DNA of 64,000 nucleotides from JADJOM01 sp044229245 (lineage in GTDB: Bacteria > Gemmatimonadota > Gemmatimonadetes > Gemmatimonadales > GWC2-71-9), in the NCBI GenBank assembly GCA_044229245.1, contig JBGATI010000024.1:1-64000 (forward strand), given 5' to 3'. Of this stretch, positions 6,931 to 18,483 are shown piece by piece. Made by a program: the position numbers and the translations under genes. How positions within the stretch are numbered: position 1 is the first letter of the stretch; every line of letters begins with the position of its first letter. Under the pieces are notes generated by a model. It was not told the DNA's origin. It did not search any database and saw only the letters and a list, made by a program, of their open reading frames with translations.

Positions 6931-9240
6931 GTGACCAACACCGCTGCCCGCCCCGCTGCCGTCGCCCATCCCTTCCCGGGGGAGCGGCCGATCACGCCCG
7001 AGCTGGTGAAGGAGCACAACCTCACCGAGTCGGAGTACCAGCGGATCGTCGACCTGCTGGGGCGGATCCCCACCCTGACGGAGCTGGGGATCTTCAGCGC
7101 GCTCTGGTCGGAGCACTGCTCCTACAAGCACTCCAAGCCGGTGCTGAAGAAGTTTCCGACCACCGGGCCGCAGGTAGTCCAGGGACCGGGGGAGAACGCC
7201 GGCGTGCTGCGGCTGCCGCAGGGTTGGGCCGTCGCCTTCAAGATCGAGTCGCACAACCACCCCTCGGCGGTGGAGCCGTACCAGGGCGCGGCCACCGGCG
7301 TCGGCGGCATCCTGCGGGACGTCTTCACCATGGGCGCCCGGCCGGTGGCGGTGCTCAACAGCCTCCGCTTCGGCCCGCTCGACTCGGCCCGCAATCGCTA
7401 CCTCTTCGCCGGCGTGGTGAAGGGTGTGGGTGACTACGGCAACTGCGTGGGTGTCCCGACGCTCGGCGGCGAGGTGGACTTTGCGCCGGGCTACAGCGGC
7501 AATCCGCTGGTGAATGCGATGTGCGTGGGGCTGCTGCGCGAGAAGGACCTGACACTGGCGAAGGCACACGGCGTCGGCAACATCATCCTCGCGATGGGGT
7601 CGAGCACGGGCCGCGATGGCATCCACGGCGCCAGCTTCGCCTCGGAGGATCTGTCCGAGAAGAGCGAGGCGCGCCGGCCGCAGGTGCAGGTCGGTGATCC
7701 GTTCACCGAGAAGCTGCTGCTCGAGGCCACACTCGAACTGATCGGGAAGCAGCTCGTCGTCGCCATCCAGGACATGGGAGCCGCAGGCCTCACCAGCTCC
7801 TCGGCCGAGATGGCGGCGCGGGGCGGCGTCGGCGTCGAGATGGAGACCGACAAGGTCCCGACGCGCGAAGCGAACATGACGCCCTACGAGATCATGCTCA
7901 GCGAGACCCAGGAGCGGATGCTCGTCGTGGCCGAACCGCATCGGGTGGCGGACATCCAGGCGGTCTGCGAGAAGTGGGAGCTGCAGGCGACGCCGGTGGG
8001 ACGAGTGACGGACGACGGACTGTTTCGGATCCGGCACCACGGCGTCACGGTGGCGGAGATCCCCGGTCAGCGGCTGGTGGACGACGCGCCGGTTTACTAC
8101 CCCGAAGCCGCCGAGTCACCGGCGGTGGTCAAGCTCCGGAGCGAGAAGCCCACGCGGGCGGCGCGGACCGACATCCGGGGCGCGCTGGAGGCGCTGCTGG
8201 ACGAGCCGAGCATCGCGAGCAAGCGGTGGGTGTTCGAGCAGTACGACTCCACCGTGCAGGCCTCGACGCTGATCGGTCCCGGCGGCGATGCCGGTGTGCT
8301 GCGCGTCGCCGACACCGATTTCGGGCTCGCGGTCACGGTCGACTGCAACAGCCGGCTGCTCGCGCTCGATCCGTACGAAGGGGGCAAGGCGACGGTCGCG
8401 GAGGCGGCGCGGAACATCGCCTGCACCGGCGCGATCCCGCTGGGCATCACCGACTGCCTCAACTTCGGCAATCCGGAACGGCCCGAGGTCTTCTTCCAGT
8501 TCCGCGAGGCGTGCCGCGGCATCTCCGATGCCTGCATCGCGTTCAATACGCCAGTGACTGGCGGCAACGTCAGCTTCTACAACCAGAGTCCGACGGGAGC
8601 GATCGATCCCACGCCCACGGTCGGCATGGTGGGCCTGCTGGAGAAGCTGGACCAGAAGGTCGGCAGCCACTTCCAGAAGAGTGGCGACCGCATCCTCCTG
8701 CTCGGTGCAACGACCGGCGTGCTCGGCGGGTCGGCCTACTGGACGCACCTGCGAGATTTCACTGGCGGGACACCGGCGTCGGTGGACCTCAAGGCGGAGA
8801 CGGCCCTGCAGCGGATGCTCGTCGCGGCGGCCCAGCGGAAGCTGCTCAGGTCAGCGCACGACTGCTCGACGGGCGGGATCGCCGTCGCCGTCGCAGAAGC
8901 CGCCCTCGGCGGGCCGTACGCGACCACCTGGTTCGGTGCGGAGCTCCGGCTGACCGGCCACGGCACGGCGCCTGACGATGCGGCCCTGCTATACGGGGAG
9001 GACCAGGGACGGGTCGTGGTGTCCTGCGATCCGGCCCATGAAGCGGCGGTGATCGCCCTGGCGGCAGAGTTCGGGGTGCCGGTATTCGTGGCCGGCACGG
9101 TGGGTGCCGCGAAGGGCATGCTGGCCGTGGCCACCCCCTCGGCACGATACGAATGGCCGGTGAGCGGTCTGCGCGAGACGTACTTCAACGCCATCCCGCG
9201 CCGCATGAGTCATGTCGACGAGGATCGGGCGGCGGTCTAG
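6931..9240 (+). CDS. purL: Phosphoribosylformylglycinamidine synthase subunit PurL (small type)
   Basis: ATP-dependent synthetase subunit that makes FGAM from FGAR with ammonia from PurQ. About 769 residues, matching the small PurL that works with PurS and PurQ. Recognisable blocks: ALWSEHCSYKHSK near residue 50, FKIESHNHPSAVEP near 105 and a second AIR-synthase-like half with NPERPEVFFQF and TGGNVSFYN. The GTG at 6931 is chosen because the frame upstream runs through the repeat arrays and gives no family-like sequence; an ATG at 6859 is the alternative. A GGAG lies about 12 bases before the GTG. Confidence 0.93.
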   Translation: MTNTAARPAAVAHPFPGERPITPELVKEHNLTESEYQRIVDLLGRIPTLTELGIFSALWSEHCSYKHSKPVLKKFPTTGPQVVQGPGENAGVLRLPQGWAVAFKIESHNHPSAVEPYQGAATGVGGILRDVFTMGARPVAVLNSLRFGPLDSARNRYLFAGVVKGVGDYGNCVGVPTLGGEVDFAPGYSGNPLVNAMCVGLLREKDLTLAKAHGVGNIILAMGSSTGRDGIHGASFASEDLSEKSEARRPQVQVGDPFTEKLLLEATLELIGKQLVVAIQDMGAAGLTSSSAEMAARGGVGVEMETDKVPTREANMTPYEIMLSETQERMLVVAEPHRVADIQAVCEKWELQATPVGRVTDDGLFRIRHHGVTVAEIPGQRLVDDAPVYYPEAAESPAVVKLRSEKPTRAARTDIRGALEALLDEPSIASKRWVFEQYDSTVQASTLIGPGGDAGVLRVADTDFGLAVTVDCNSRLLALDPYEGGKATVAEAARNIACTGAIPLGITDCLNFGNPERPEVFFQFREACRGISDACIAFNTPVTGGNVSFYNQSPTGAIDPTPTVGMVGLLEKLDQKVGSHFQKSGDRILLLGATTGVLGGSAYWTHLRDFTGGTPASVDLKAETALQRMLVAAAQRKLLRSAHDCSTGGIAVAVAEAALGGPYATTWFGAELRLTGHGTAPDDAALLYGEDQGRVVVSCDPAHEAAVIALAAEFGVPVFVAGTVGAAKGMLAVATPSARYEWPVSGLRETYFNAIPRRMSHVDEDRAAV

Positions 9241-9293
9241 GGGCGGCCGGGTGGTCGGCGTTCGGTCGTCGCTCCCATGAGAGGATAGAACGT

Positions 9294-10684
9294 ATGTGCG
9301 GAGTCTTCGGAGTCTCGGGCGTCCCTGATGCGGCGCGCCTCACCTATCTCGGCCTCTATGCCCTGCAGCACCGGGGGCAGGAGAGTGCCGGGATCGTCGC
9401 GGTGGACGAACAGGGTCAGGCGCGATCCCACCGGGGCATGGGGCTGGTCTCGGAGAATTTCAACGAGGCCAATCTCGCGAAGCTCTTCGGCGATGTCGCC
9501 GTCGGCCACACCCGCTACTCCACCGCCGGCGGCTCGGTGCTCACCAACGCGCAGCCGCTGCTCAAGGACCTGCGCGGCGTGCCGCTCTCGATCGCGCACA
9601 ACGGCAATCTGACCAACGCCCCCACGCTCAAGCACGACCTGGAGGAACAGGGCTCGCTGTTCGACACCACGGCCGACACCGAAGTCATCCTGCATCTCAT
9701 CGCCCGCTCGCGGCAGCCGACACTCGAAGGCCAGATCCGCGATGCCCTCGAGCAGTGCGAAGGCGCCTTCACCCTGCTGGTGAGCGCGGGCCGGACGATT
9801 TACGCCGTCGTCGATCCGCGCGGGTTCCGTCCGCTGGTCCTCGGCCGGATTGCGGGAGGCGTGATCATCGCCTCGGAGACCTGCGCGCTCGACCTGGTCG
9901 GCGCTTCGATGGTCTGCGAGCTGCAGCCGGGCCAGTTCCTGAAGATCGAGGACGGCCACATCACCGAGCTGCCCCGGCTCGGCACCAGGCCCGAGAGCCG
10001 CTGCATCTTCGAGCTGGTCTACTTCGCCCGGCCCGACAGCCGGATCTTCGGTGAATCGGTGGACCGGGTCCGCCGCGAACTCGGCCGCCAGCTCGCGGTC
10101 CAGCACGCCGCGCCGGGTGCCGAGGTGGTCTTCAGCGTGCCGGACAGCTCCAACGCGATGGCCCTCGGTTTCGCGGAGGCCTCGGGCGTCAAGCTCGAAA
10201 ATGGCCTGATCCGCAATCACTACGTCGGCCGAACCTTCATCAACCCCACCCAGGCGCTCCGGGTCGCCAAGGTGAAGATCAAGTTCAACCCGGTCCGCGG
10301 GGTGATTGAAGGCAAGTCGGTGGTGATGGTGGACGACAGCCTCGTCCGCGGAACGACCAGCAAGGGCCTGGTGCAGATGATCCGGGCCGCTGGCGCGCGG
10401 GAAGTCCACCTGCGGCTCGGCAGCCCGCCCATCACCGGCCCCTGCCACTACGGGATCGATACGCCGACGAAGGAAGAGCTGATCGGCGCCACGCATTCGA
10501 TCGAGGAGATCCGTCAGTACCTGGGTGTCGACACCCTCGGCTACCTCTCCCTCGACGGCATGCTCAAGGCTGCGGGCTCCCGCAGCCAGTTCTGCCACGC
10601 CTGTTTCTCGGGTCAGTATCCGACCGACATTTCCCACGACCTCGTGACGCTTCGTCACGCCGCCCCACCTTTGGCAACCATATC

Positions 10685-10688
<4 letters not shown>
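9294..10688 (+). CDS. purF: Amidophosphoribosyltransferase
   Basis: First committed enzyme of purine synthesis; makes phosphoribosylamine from PRPP and glutamine. The 464-residue protein begins Met-Cys-Gly-Val-Phe-Gly, with Cys2 the N-terminal nucleophile after Met removal, so this ATG must be the start. The glutaminase domain covers about residues 1-230 (LYALQHRGQESAG, VGHTRYSTAG). The PRPP-binding motif is VVMVDDSLVRGTTS near residue 345. A GAGAGGA ribosome site precedes the start. It overlaps ppdK by four bases. Confidence 0.96.
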
Positions 10689-13351
<2,663 letters not shown>

Positions 13352-13390
13352 CGGAGCTGCACGGGCAGGAAACGTGGCAGGCCGACGGGA

Positions 13391-13440
13391 GAGGGACCCT
13401 GCTGCCGACACCGACGACGGTGCCGGCAACAGGGTCCCTC
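13391..13440 (+). terminator. Long terminator hairpin after ppdK
   Basis: The outer arms GAGGGACCCTG (13391-13401) and CAGGGTCCCTC (13430-13440) are perfectly complementary. Inside them TGCCGACACC pairs with GGTGCCGGCA with one mismatch around a GACGAC loop. No T-run follows. It lies 39 bases after the ppdK stop and also before the end of the convergent gene at 13471, so it could serve both strands. Confidence 0.75.
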
Positions 13441-13470
13441 GAACGTACGGGGTCCCCGGTGCCGGGGCGG

Positions 13471-13854
13471 CTAAGGGCCGGGGAGGATCGAGTCGATCAG
13501 CAGCGAGCCTGGCTCTCCCTGAGGGCGATCGAGCGGGTTCCAGCAGTCGGCCCGTGCGACGGGCATGGCGGAGAGTCCAGGCGCGACCTCGCCCATGGGA
13601 CCGATGGCGACCCGCGACGGTTGCTCCCGACCCGTGGGCATCGGGACGGCGGCCTCCCGGTCGGGGCGCTGGACCGGCATGGGACACTGCAACGCCGCCC
13701 GAGAGTGGGCCGGTTTTCCCGGGGTACTGTCGCCGGTGTCGGCCGGAACCCCGAGGCCGGGAAAGCGCGCGCTCGGCGCGGCAAGCCGTTGTGAGGCGAG
13801 GGTCGTCGCCGACAGCAGCATCACGGCGGGGATCAGCAGCAGGGAGTGGCGCAT
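13471..13854 (-). CDS. Proline-rich secreted hypothetical protein
   Basis: A 127-residue minus-strand product that starts with a clear signal peptide (MRHSLLLIPAVMLLSATTLAS), likely cut near residue 21. The rest is rich in Pro, Arg and Gly with no recognised domain and two Cys. The ATG at 13854 was chosen over an upstream ATG seven codons earlier because it places the charged n-region directly before the hydrophobic core and has GGAG 7 bases upstream. It faces ppdK tail to tail. No homologue recognised; moderately sure it is a gene because of the signal peptide. Confidence 0.5.
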   Translation of the reverse strand: MRHSLLLIPAVMLLSATTLASQRLAAPSARFPGLGVPADTGDSTPGKPAHSRAALQCPMPVQRPDREAAVPMPTGREQPSRVAIGPMGEVAPGLSAMPVARADCWNPLDRPQGEPGSLLIDSILPGP

Positions 13855-13989
13855 GCGGGGCTCCGAAGGACTCATCCCTGGACGATGGGCACGACAGGCA
13901 TCTTCCTTTGATGCACGGTGGTATCATTCGGTCGCGGCAGATTCTCTGGAAAGTTGCATTCCGTAACACCCTCTGCAGGGAGGCTTTGC

Positions 13990-14676
13990 ATGCACTCGCA
14001 AGGCTGGAAATCACGAGCGGGACTGGCGGTCGCACTTGGCGCCGTCGTGAGTTGCAGCGACGGGATGTCGAATACCACGGGTGGTCTCACGGCAGACCTG
14101 CGCATCGCGCAAACGGCCTGGAGCACATCCGCGGTACGGGTCCGGATCGGTTCCACCTGGTCAGCGCAAGTCCAGCCCGGAATCGTGTCGGCTGTGCTCA
14201 AGATCCCCGCCGGCGCCCAGTCGGTCACCTTCGAACCGGTCGGTGGCACCGCGACCGGCTCGACTCAGCAACTCACCTTCGACGCAGGCCGTGAGTACCT
14301 CCTCGTCACCCAGGATTCCCTTGGGGTCATTGTGCCATCGGTGCTGGCGGACACCGGCGCCGCGCCAGTGCCGGGCAAGAGCAAGCTCCGGGTCATCCAC
14401 TCCGCGGCGAACGCGCCGGCGATCGACATCTGGCGGTCGCAGCCGGACTACGACACCCTGATCCGGGTGATGTTCCCGTTCGGATATCGGGAATCGTCCC
14501 CCTATCTGCTGAGTGATCCGGGGAACTGGAGCGTCGCGGTGAGTCACGCCAACGTAGTGGATACGCTGTATCGCACGGCGCCCATCATGGTGGGCGCGGG
14601 CAAGCTTGTGACCGTGATCGTACTGGACAGCTCCGCCGCGGGCGGATACACCACCCTGGTCGTCGCGGACAACTGA
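13990..14676 (+). CDS. DUF4397 domain lipoprotein
   Basis: A 228-residue protein with a short signal and a lipobox-like GAVVSC (Cys about residue 21), so probably lipid-anchored. DUF4397 features are visible twice: the block around ADLRIAQTAWSTSAVRVRIG and, more clearly, KSKLRVIHSAANAPAIDIW near residue 130, the standard VRVVHASPDAPAVDV-like motif. DUF4397 proteins are extracytoplasmic, beta-rich and of unknown role. The ATG follows GGGAGG, and an earlier in-frame ATG at 13918 would spoil the signal peptide. The gap before it has a possible TATCAT -10 at 13922. Confidence 0.85.
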   Translation: MHSQGWKSRAGLAVALGAVVSCSDGMSNTTGGLTADLRIAQTAWSTSAVRVRIGSTWSAQVQPGIVSAVLKIPAGAQSVTFEPVGGTATGSTQQLTFDAGREYLLVTQDSLGVIVPSVLADTGAAPVPGKSKLRVIHSAANAPAIDIWRSQPDYDTLIRVMFPFGYRESSPYLLSDPGNWSVAVSHANVVDTLYRTAPIMVGAGKLVTVIVLDSSAAGGYTTLVVADN

Positions 14677-14686
14677 CCTGGTCAGG

Positions 14687-14709
14687 CCCGCTGCCGCGAA
14701 CGGCGCGGG
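14687..14709 (+). terminator. GC-rich hairpin after the DUF4397 gene
   Basis: CCCGC, a bulged T, GCCG, a CGAA loop, CGGC, GCGGG form a compact stem just after the stop codon. It is not followed by a T-run and it abuts the next promoter, so its terminator role is a guess. Confidence 0.4.
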
Positions 14710-14713
14710 TGCC

Positions 14714-14719
14714 TAGATT
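14714..14719 (+). promoter_or_regulatory. -10 box TAGATT six bases before an ATG (leaderless start)
   Basis: TAGATT ends exactly six bases before the ATG at 14726, which would put the transcription start at the initiation codon. No Shine-Dalgarno sequence is present before this gene. The -35 position (CTGCCG) is weak. Confidence 0.5.
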
Positions 14720-14725
14720 GATCCC

Positions 14726-15262
14726 ATGGACGCGCGTGAGTACCGAGCCGATGTGACGCTGCGTGACGGAACCCCCGGAGTCATCCGGGCGATTCGCCCG
14801 GATGACAAGCAGGCCCTCCTCTGGGGGTTCAGCCAGCTCTCAGCCCATACGATCTATCATCGGTTCTTCCAGACCAAGCGGGAACTCACCGAAGCCGACC
14901 TGCGCTACCTCACGGAACTCGACTTCGTGAATCACGTGGCGCTGGTGGTCGATGTCGAAGTGGACGGCGTGGTGCGGCTGATCGGGGTCGGACGGTTCGT
15001 CCGTGAGACTCCTCCCGGCCCGCAGGACAGCGCCGAAGTGGCCTTCACCGTGGGAGATGAGTTCCAGGGCCGGGGCGTTGCCACCCTGCTGCTTTCGCAT
15101 CTGACGGAGATCGCCCGGTCGCTCGGCTTCCGGAGCTTCGTCGCCGAGGTGATGCCGGACAACAAGCAGATGCTCGAGGTCTTCGAGCACAGCACGCTCC
15201 CGATCAAGGAGTGCATCCGGGAGCGGGTGATGCACGTCGAGCTGGCGCTCGGCGCCACCTGA
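14726..15262 (+). CDS. GNAT acetyltransferase, Pat-like
   Basis: A 178-residue GNAT-fold enzyme transferring an acetyl group from acetyl-CoA to an amine. The acetyl-CoA loop reads DEFQGRGVATLLL near residue 113, the usual Q/R-x-x-G-x-G/A pattern. The N-terminal part (TLRDGTPGVIRAIRPDD, then YHRFFQTKRELTEADL) and the EVMPDNKQML segment resemble the GNAT domain of Pat-type protein acetyltransferases, here without the acyl-CoA synthetase-like domain. A protein-lysine substrate is thus possible but unproven. A putative thioesterase follows 61 bases later. Confidence 0.85.
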   Translation: MDAREYRADVTLRDGTPGVIRAIRPDDKQALLWGFSQLSAHTIYHRFFQTKRELTEADLRYLTELDFVNHVALVVDVEVDGVVRLIGVGRFVRETPPGPQDSAEVAFTVGDEFQGRGVATLLLSHLTEIARSLGFRSFVAEVMPDNKQMLEVFEHSTLPIKECIRERVMHVELALGAT

Positions 15263-15323
15263 GGCCCAGTCAGCCACAGCCGTTCGCTCGGCAGAACCGC
15301 GACACCTCTCCCCGCGAGCCCTC

Positions 15324-15797
15324 ATGAACGCCGTGCTGCAGCAAACCCTCCACGACGAGTTCCCCATCAGCCGCCACCTCGGGGCACGGGTCGTCTCCGC
15401 CCAGCTCGAACGGGTGCGCCTCGCCGCGCCGCTCCAGGAGAACCGTAATCACAAGGGTACCGCCTTCGCCGGCAGCCTGCATGCCGTGGCCACGCTGGCG
15501 GCATGGTCCTGGTTCTGGCTGCTGCTCGACTCCAGACGGGAGATTGCGCAGGTCGTGGTCCAGGACAGCACGATCCACTACTCGCGGCCGGTGATCAGTG
15601 ATTTTACCGCCACCTGTTCCGCACCAAGCATGGCGACGATCTCCCAGTGCCTGGCCGCATATCGCCGTTCCGGCCGGGGAAGGCTGCGCCTCGATGTCGA
15701 AATCGCGGATGACAAGGGGACGGCCGGTTCGTTCACAGGCCGGTTTGTCGCCGAGCACTTCAGCGGGGGCGTCGTCGTGCCCCCGCCCGACGCCTGA
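15324..15797 (+). CDS. YiiD_C-type thioesterase
   Basis: A 157-residue protein matching the hot-dog thioesterase domain at the C-terminus of E. coli YiiD/FabY. The motif region ENRNHKGTAFAGSLHAVATLAAWSW (only its parts NHKGTAFAGSL and ATLAAW matter) holds the expected active-site helix, followed by the VVQDSTIHYSRPV strand. The substrate is presumably an acyl-ACP or acyl-CoA, by family. In E. coli YiiD this domain is fused to a GNAT domain; here a separate GNAT gene lies directly upstream. Confidence 0.8.
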   Translation: MNAVLQQTLHDEFPISRHLGARVVSAQLERVRLAAPLQENRNHKGTAFAGSLHAVATLAAWSWFWLLLDSRREIAQVVVQDSTIHYSRPVISDFTATCSAPSMATISQCLAAYRRSGRGRLRLDVEIADDKGTAGSFTGRFVAEHFSGGVVVPPPDA

Positions 15798-15814
15798 CGC
15801 CGGTCGGGTCGCGC

Positions 15815-16294
15815 ATGCCGGACGCTCGCGAATACACGTTCAGTGAGGCGTCCCAGCTGGGCATCGTGCAGGGGCGGTTCGAAGCGCTTGCCCTGGGCAG
15901 CCCCGTCATCGAGCCAGGCCATCTTGCCCTCGGCATCCTCAAGGCGATCGCCCAGCCGGAGTTCGTCCGGCTCTTCCCCGACCCCGGGCGCTTCACGACG
16001 CTCTGTCTGGCGCTCGGCTCCGACGAGTCACCCGCGCCGGTTTCTGCCGACGATGTGACATACACCGAGGCAGCCATCGCCGCCGTCGACGGGGCCTACC
16101 GCTGCGCGGGCTTCAGCCCGAAGGTCGTGATCACCCCGCTCCACATCCTCCTCGGGGTTCATCGCCCCGCGGACCCCGAAGGCCATCCGCTTGCCGCCTC
16201 GGTCACCGCGGTGCTCCTGGATGCTGCGGGCCTTTCTTGCGATGCGCTGGAAAGACTACTCGCCACGGATGCTGCGGCAGGACGAACGCCGTGA
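15815..16294 (+). CDS. Orphan Clp N-terminal (Clp repeat) domain protein
   Basis: A 159-residue protein with two Clp-repeat-like halves: IEPGHLALGILKAI near residue 33 and ITPLHILLGVHRPAD near residue 108, each preceded by a helical A-x-x-A segment. This is the substrate- and adaptor-binding domain found at the front of ClpA/ClpB/ClpC, but no ATPase follows. Such solitary Clp-N proteins may act as adaptors; the partner is unknown here. It overlaps the next start by one base (TGATG). Confidence 0.65.
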   Translation: MPDAREYTFSEASQLGIVQGRFEALALGSPVIEPGHLALGILKAIAQPEFVRLFPDPGRFTTLCLALGSDESPAPVSADDVTYTEAAIAAVDGAYRCAGFSPKVVITPLHILLGVHRPADPEGHPLAASVTAVLLDAAGLSCDALERLLATDAAAGRTP

Positions 16295-16950
16295 TGACAG
16301 GACCGACCCCGGCGCGCTTCGCACCCGCCCGCAGGCAGCTTACGAACGCCACACTCCGCCTTGGTGCAAGCGAACTCTGCCGGCAGGACCCGGATCTCGC
16401 TGCAATCGTGCACCACTTCGGTGTGCCGCCGATGTGGGCCCGAAGGCCAGGCTTTCCGACTCTCGTGCGCATCATTCTCGAACAGCAGGTTTCGCTGGCC
16501 GCGGCGCGCACGATGTACCAGCGCCTGGTGGTGCGGGTCGGTACGGTCTCCCCCGAGTCGGTCTCCAGAGTCGGCATCGCGGGACTCCGAGCCCTCGGCT
16601 TCACCGGTCAGAAGTCGGCGTACTGCCACGAACTCGCGGGCCGGGTGCTGGATGGTACCCTCGACCTGAGTGCCGTGGCGCGAGCCCCGGATGACATCGG
16701 CCGCCGGGCCCTGCTCGACGTCCGCGGTCTCGGCCCCTGGAGCGTCGACATCTACTATCTCATGGCGCTCCGGCGACCCGATGTCTGGCCTCACGGAGAT
16801 CTCGCCCTCGCCGACGCCGTCCACCGCACCAAGCGGATGCGTGCGCGTCCCGACTACACCCGCCTGACTCGGCTCGCCGCGCAGTGGGCGCCCTGGCGCT
16901 CAGTGGCCGCACGCATTCTCTGGCACCACTATCTCTCCGTCCGCGCCTGA
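16294..16950 (+). CDS. DNA-3-methyladenine glycosylase II (AlkA-like, HhH-GPD)
   Basis: A 218-residue base-excision repair enzyme that removes alkylated bases. The helix-hairpin-helix is LLDVRGLGPWSVDIYY near residue 143, followed by the Gly/Pro-rich loop with catalytic Asp in DVWPHGDLAL (about residue 168). It lacks the extra N-terminal domain of E. coli AlkA, fitting the shorter family form. Upstream ILEQQVSLAAA is the usual early motif. ATG at 16294 overlaps the Clp-N stop; a GTG one codon earlier is possible. Confidence 0.9.
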   Translation: MTGPTPARFAPARRQLTNATLRLGASELCRQDPDLAAIVHHFGVPPMWARRPGFPTLVRIILEQQVSLAAARTMYQRLVVRVGTVSPESVSRVGIAGLRALGFTGQKSAYCHELAGRVLDGTLDLSAVARAPDDIGRRALLDVRGLGPWSVDIYYLMALRRPDVWPHGDLALADAVHRTKRMRARPDYTRLTRLAAQWAPWRSVAARILWHHYLSVRA

Positions 16951-16954
16951 CGCC

Positions 16955-17320
16955 ATGAGCCTCAAGCCCCGCCCAATCTCCGCAGCCGAGTCGGGCCTGG
17001 TACACTGGCTCCTCTCGCATGCCGCGCGCGTGCATGACGCCGAAGCGCTCGCACCGCAGGTGGCGGGGCTGCTGGTGACCGAGCAGTGCGACTGCGGCTG
17101 CCCCAGCGTCGACTTCCTGGTCGAAGGACTCAGCGCGACCAACTCCATCGTCGCGGAAGCAGGGGGCACGAGTCCGGAGGGGGTGCCGGTCGGGGTGCTG
17201 CTCTGGGCGCGCGCCGGACGGCTCTCCGGCCTCGAGATCTATGACCTCGGCGATGCAACGGCCGTCACCCTGCCCTCTCCGGCCAATCTCGCTCCCGCCG
17301 TCGTCGTCAGTGCGGAGTAG
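16955..17320 (+). CDS. Conserved-looking hypothetical protein
   Basis: A 121-residue soluble protein. It has a Cys cluster CDCGCPSVDF near residue 45 and a C-terminal run GLEIYDLGDATAVTLPSP. I do not recognise the family. The Cys cluster could bind a metal, though only three Cys are close together. It is packed four bases after the glycosylase and six before the HAD gene, so it is probably in the same transcript. Confidence 0.7.
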   Translation: MSLKPRPISAAESGLVHWLLSHAARVHDAEALAPQVAGLLVTEQCDCGCPSVDFLVEGLSATNSIVAEAGGTSPEGVPVGVLLWARAGRLSGLEIYDLGDATAVTLPSPANLAPAVVVSAE

Positions 17321-17326
17321 CCCCGG

Positions 17327-17953
17327 ATGCCCGTGAAGCTCGGGACCGGCAGCATCCGGCTGATCGCCTTCGACCTCGATGGCGTACTCATCGACTTCCA
17401 TCCGGAGCGGCGTCTCGCCTACCTCGCCCGGCTCTCCGGCAAGGACCCGCGCAGGATCCATGACGCGATCTGGGGCTCGGAATTCGAACGCCAGGCCGAG
17501 GCGGGGGCCTATGCGACCGGTGACGCCTACCTCGCCGCGTTCAACGAGCGGCTCGGGTATTCGCTGACTCGCGAGGAGTGGATCGGCGCACGCCGGGAGG
17601 CGATGACGACCCGGCCGGAGATGCTCGCACTGGTACGCCAACTGCGGGGACAGGTCGAGCTCGCCCTCCTCACCAACAATGGCGCCCTGCTGGGTGAGGC
17701 GCTGCCGTCGCTCGTTCCCGAGCTGTACGAAGTGTTCGCCCAGGGCGCGCACGCGACCGCGCGGTTCGGTGCCCGGAAGCCCGAGCCGGTCGTCTACCAG
17801 CGCCTCGTGGCGCATCATGCCGTGCCCCCTGACGCCGCGCTCTTCGTTGACGACGACGAACGCAACGTCGCGGGAGCGATCGCCGCCGGACTCCACGGCA
17901 TCCACTTTACCGGGCGCGAGGCACTCGCGACGGCACTCGGTGTAGCGAGCTGA
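17327..17953 (+). CDS. HAD-superfamily hydrolase, subfamily IA
   Basis: A 208-residue phosphatase-like enzyme. All four HAD motifs are visible: I, FDLDGVLIDF (residues about 15-24, nucleophile Asp and acid Asp two later); II, LLTNNGAL; III, Lys in ARKPEPVVY; IV, FVDDDERNVAGA. An alpha-helical cap lies between motifs I and II (about residues 25-95). It resembles phosphoglycolate phosphatase or haloacid dehalogenase-like proteins; the substrate cannot be told. Confidence 0.9.
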   Translation: MPVKLGTGSIRLIAFDLDGVLIDFHPERRLAYLARLSGKDPRRIHDAIWGSEFERQAEAGAYATGDAYLAAFNERLGYSLTREEWIGARREAMTTRPEMLALVRQLRGQVELALLTNNGALLGEALPSLVPELYEVFAQGAHATARFGARKPEPVVYQRLVAHHAVPPDAALFVDDDERNVAGAIAAGLHGIHFTGREALATALGVAS

Positions 17954-17989
17954 GGCACTGCAACGATCGGAGGAGATCGCTCCCGGCGA

Positions 17990-18019
17990 TTGGCCGAGTT
18001 GAGCGACCGCCGGTACATT
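17990..18019 (+). promoter_or_regulatory. Candidate sigma-70-type promoter
   Basis: TTGGCC (17990-17995), an 18-base spacer and TACATT (18014-18019) lie in the gap between the HAD gene and the membrane protein at 18102. The -35 keeps TTG, the -10 keeps TA...T. Confidence 0.45.
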
Positions 18020-18101
18020 GCGGCCTGAATGCGCTCGTCTCCGGGATCGCGGCAACAGCCCTCGCGCGTGATCGGGAGTCCTCAGCAGCGGAGGGCCTGA
18101 C

Positions 18102-18428
18102 ATGACCTGGCCTCGATCGATCACCGGTGGCGCGCTCGCCTCGCTGTACCTCGTCATCGCAGGCTACGTGGCACAGGACGAGATCCGCAATCCAGGCGGG
18201 GGCTGGATCACGCTTCGGGGAATGGGCACGTTCATCCTGACCGCGCCCTCGCAACTGGTCTTCGGCAACCTGCTGCCCTTGTTCGGGGTCCCGCGGATCA
18301 GGTACAGTGACCTGGGCGTGTCCGGATATTCCCAGATTGTGCTGCACCTCCTGTTCACCGCGCTGGTCGTGTATTTCGTGGGATACGGGCTCGAATGGCT
18401 GGTGCGCCGATTCATCGTGCACAGCTGA
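18102..18428 (+). CDS. Small membrane protein, unknown family
   Basis: A 108-residue protein with about three hydrophobic segments: residues 8-24, a weaker amphipathic one around 45-62, and a strong one around 80-98. The C-terminus is basic. No family recognised. It lies after a candidate promoter, with the next GNAT gene 56 bases downstream. Confidence 0.7.
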   Translation: MTWPRSITGGALASLYLVIAGYVAQDEIRNPGGGWITLRGMGTFILTAPSQLVFGNLLPLFGVPRIRYSDLGVSGYSQIVLHLLFTALVVYFVGYGLEWLVRRFIVHS

Positions 18429-18483
18429 GCGCCCCCCGACCGGCAGCGCGACGCATCTTCGGCGGAGCACGGCACCCAGAGCA

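Noticed and set aside
13374..14294. A 306-codon + strand frame after ppdK
   Set aside because: It crosses the terminator, the minus-strand secreted gene and the DUF4397 signal region in other frames, and is Arg/Gly-rich with no domain.
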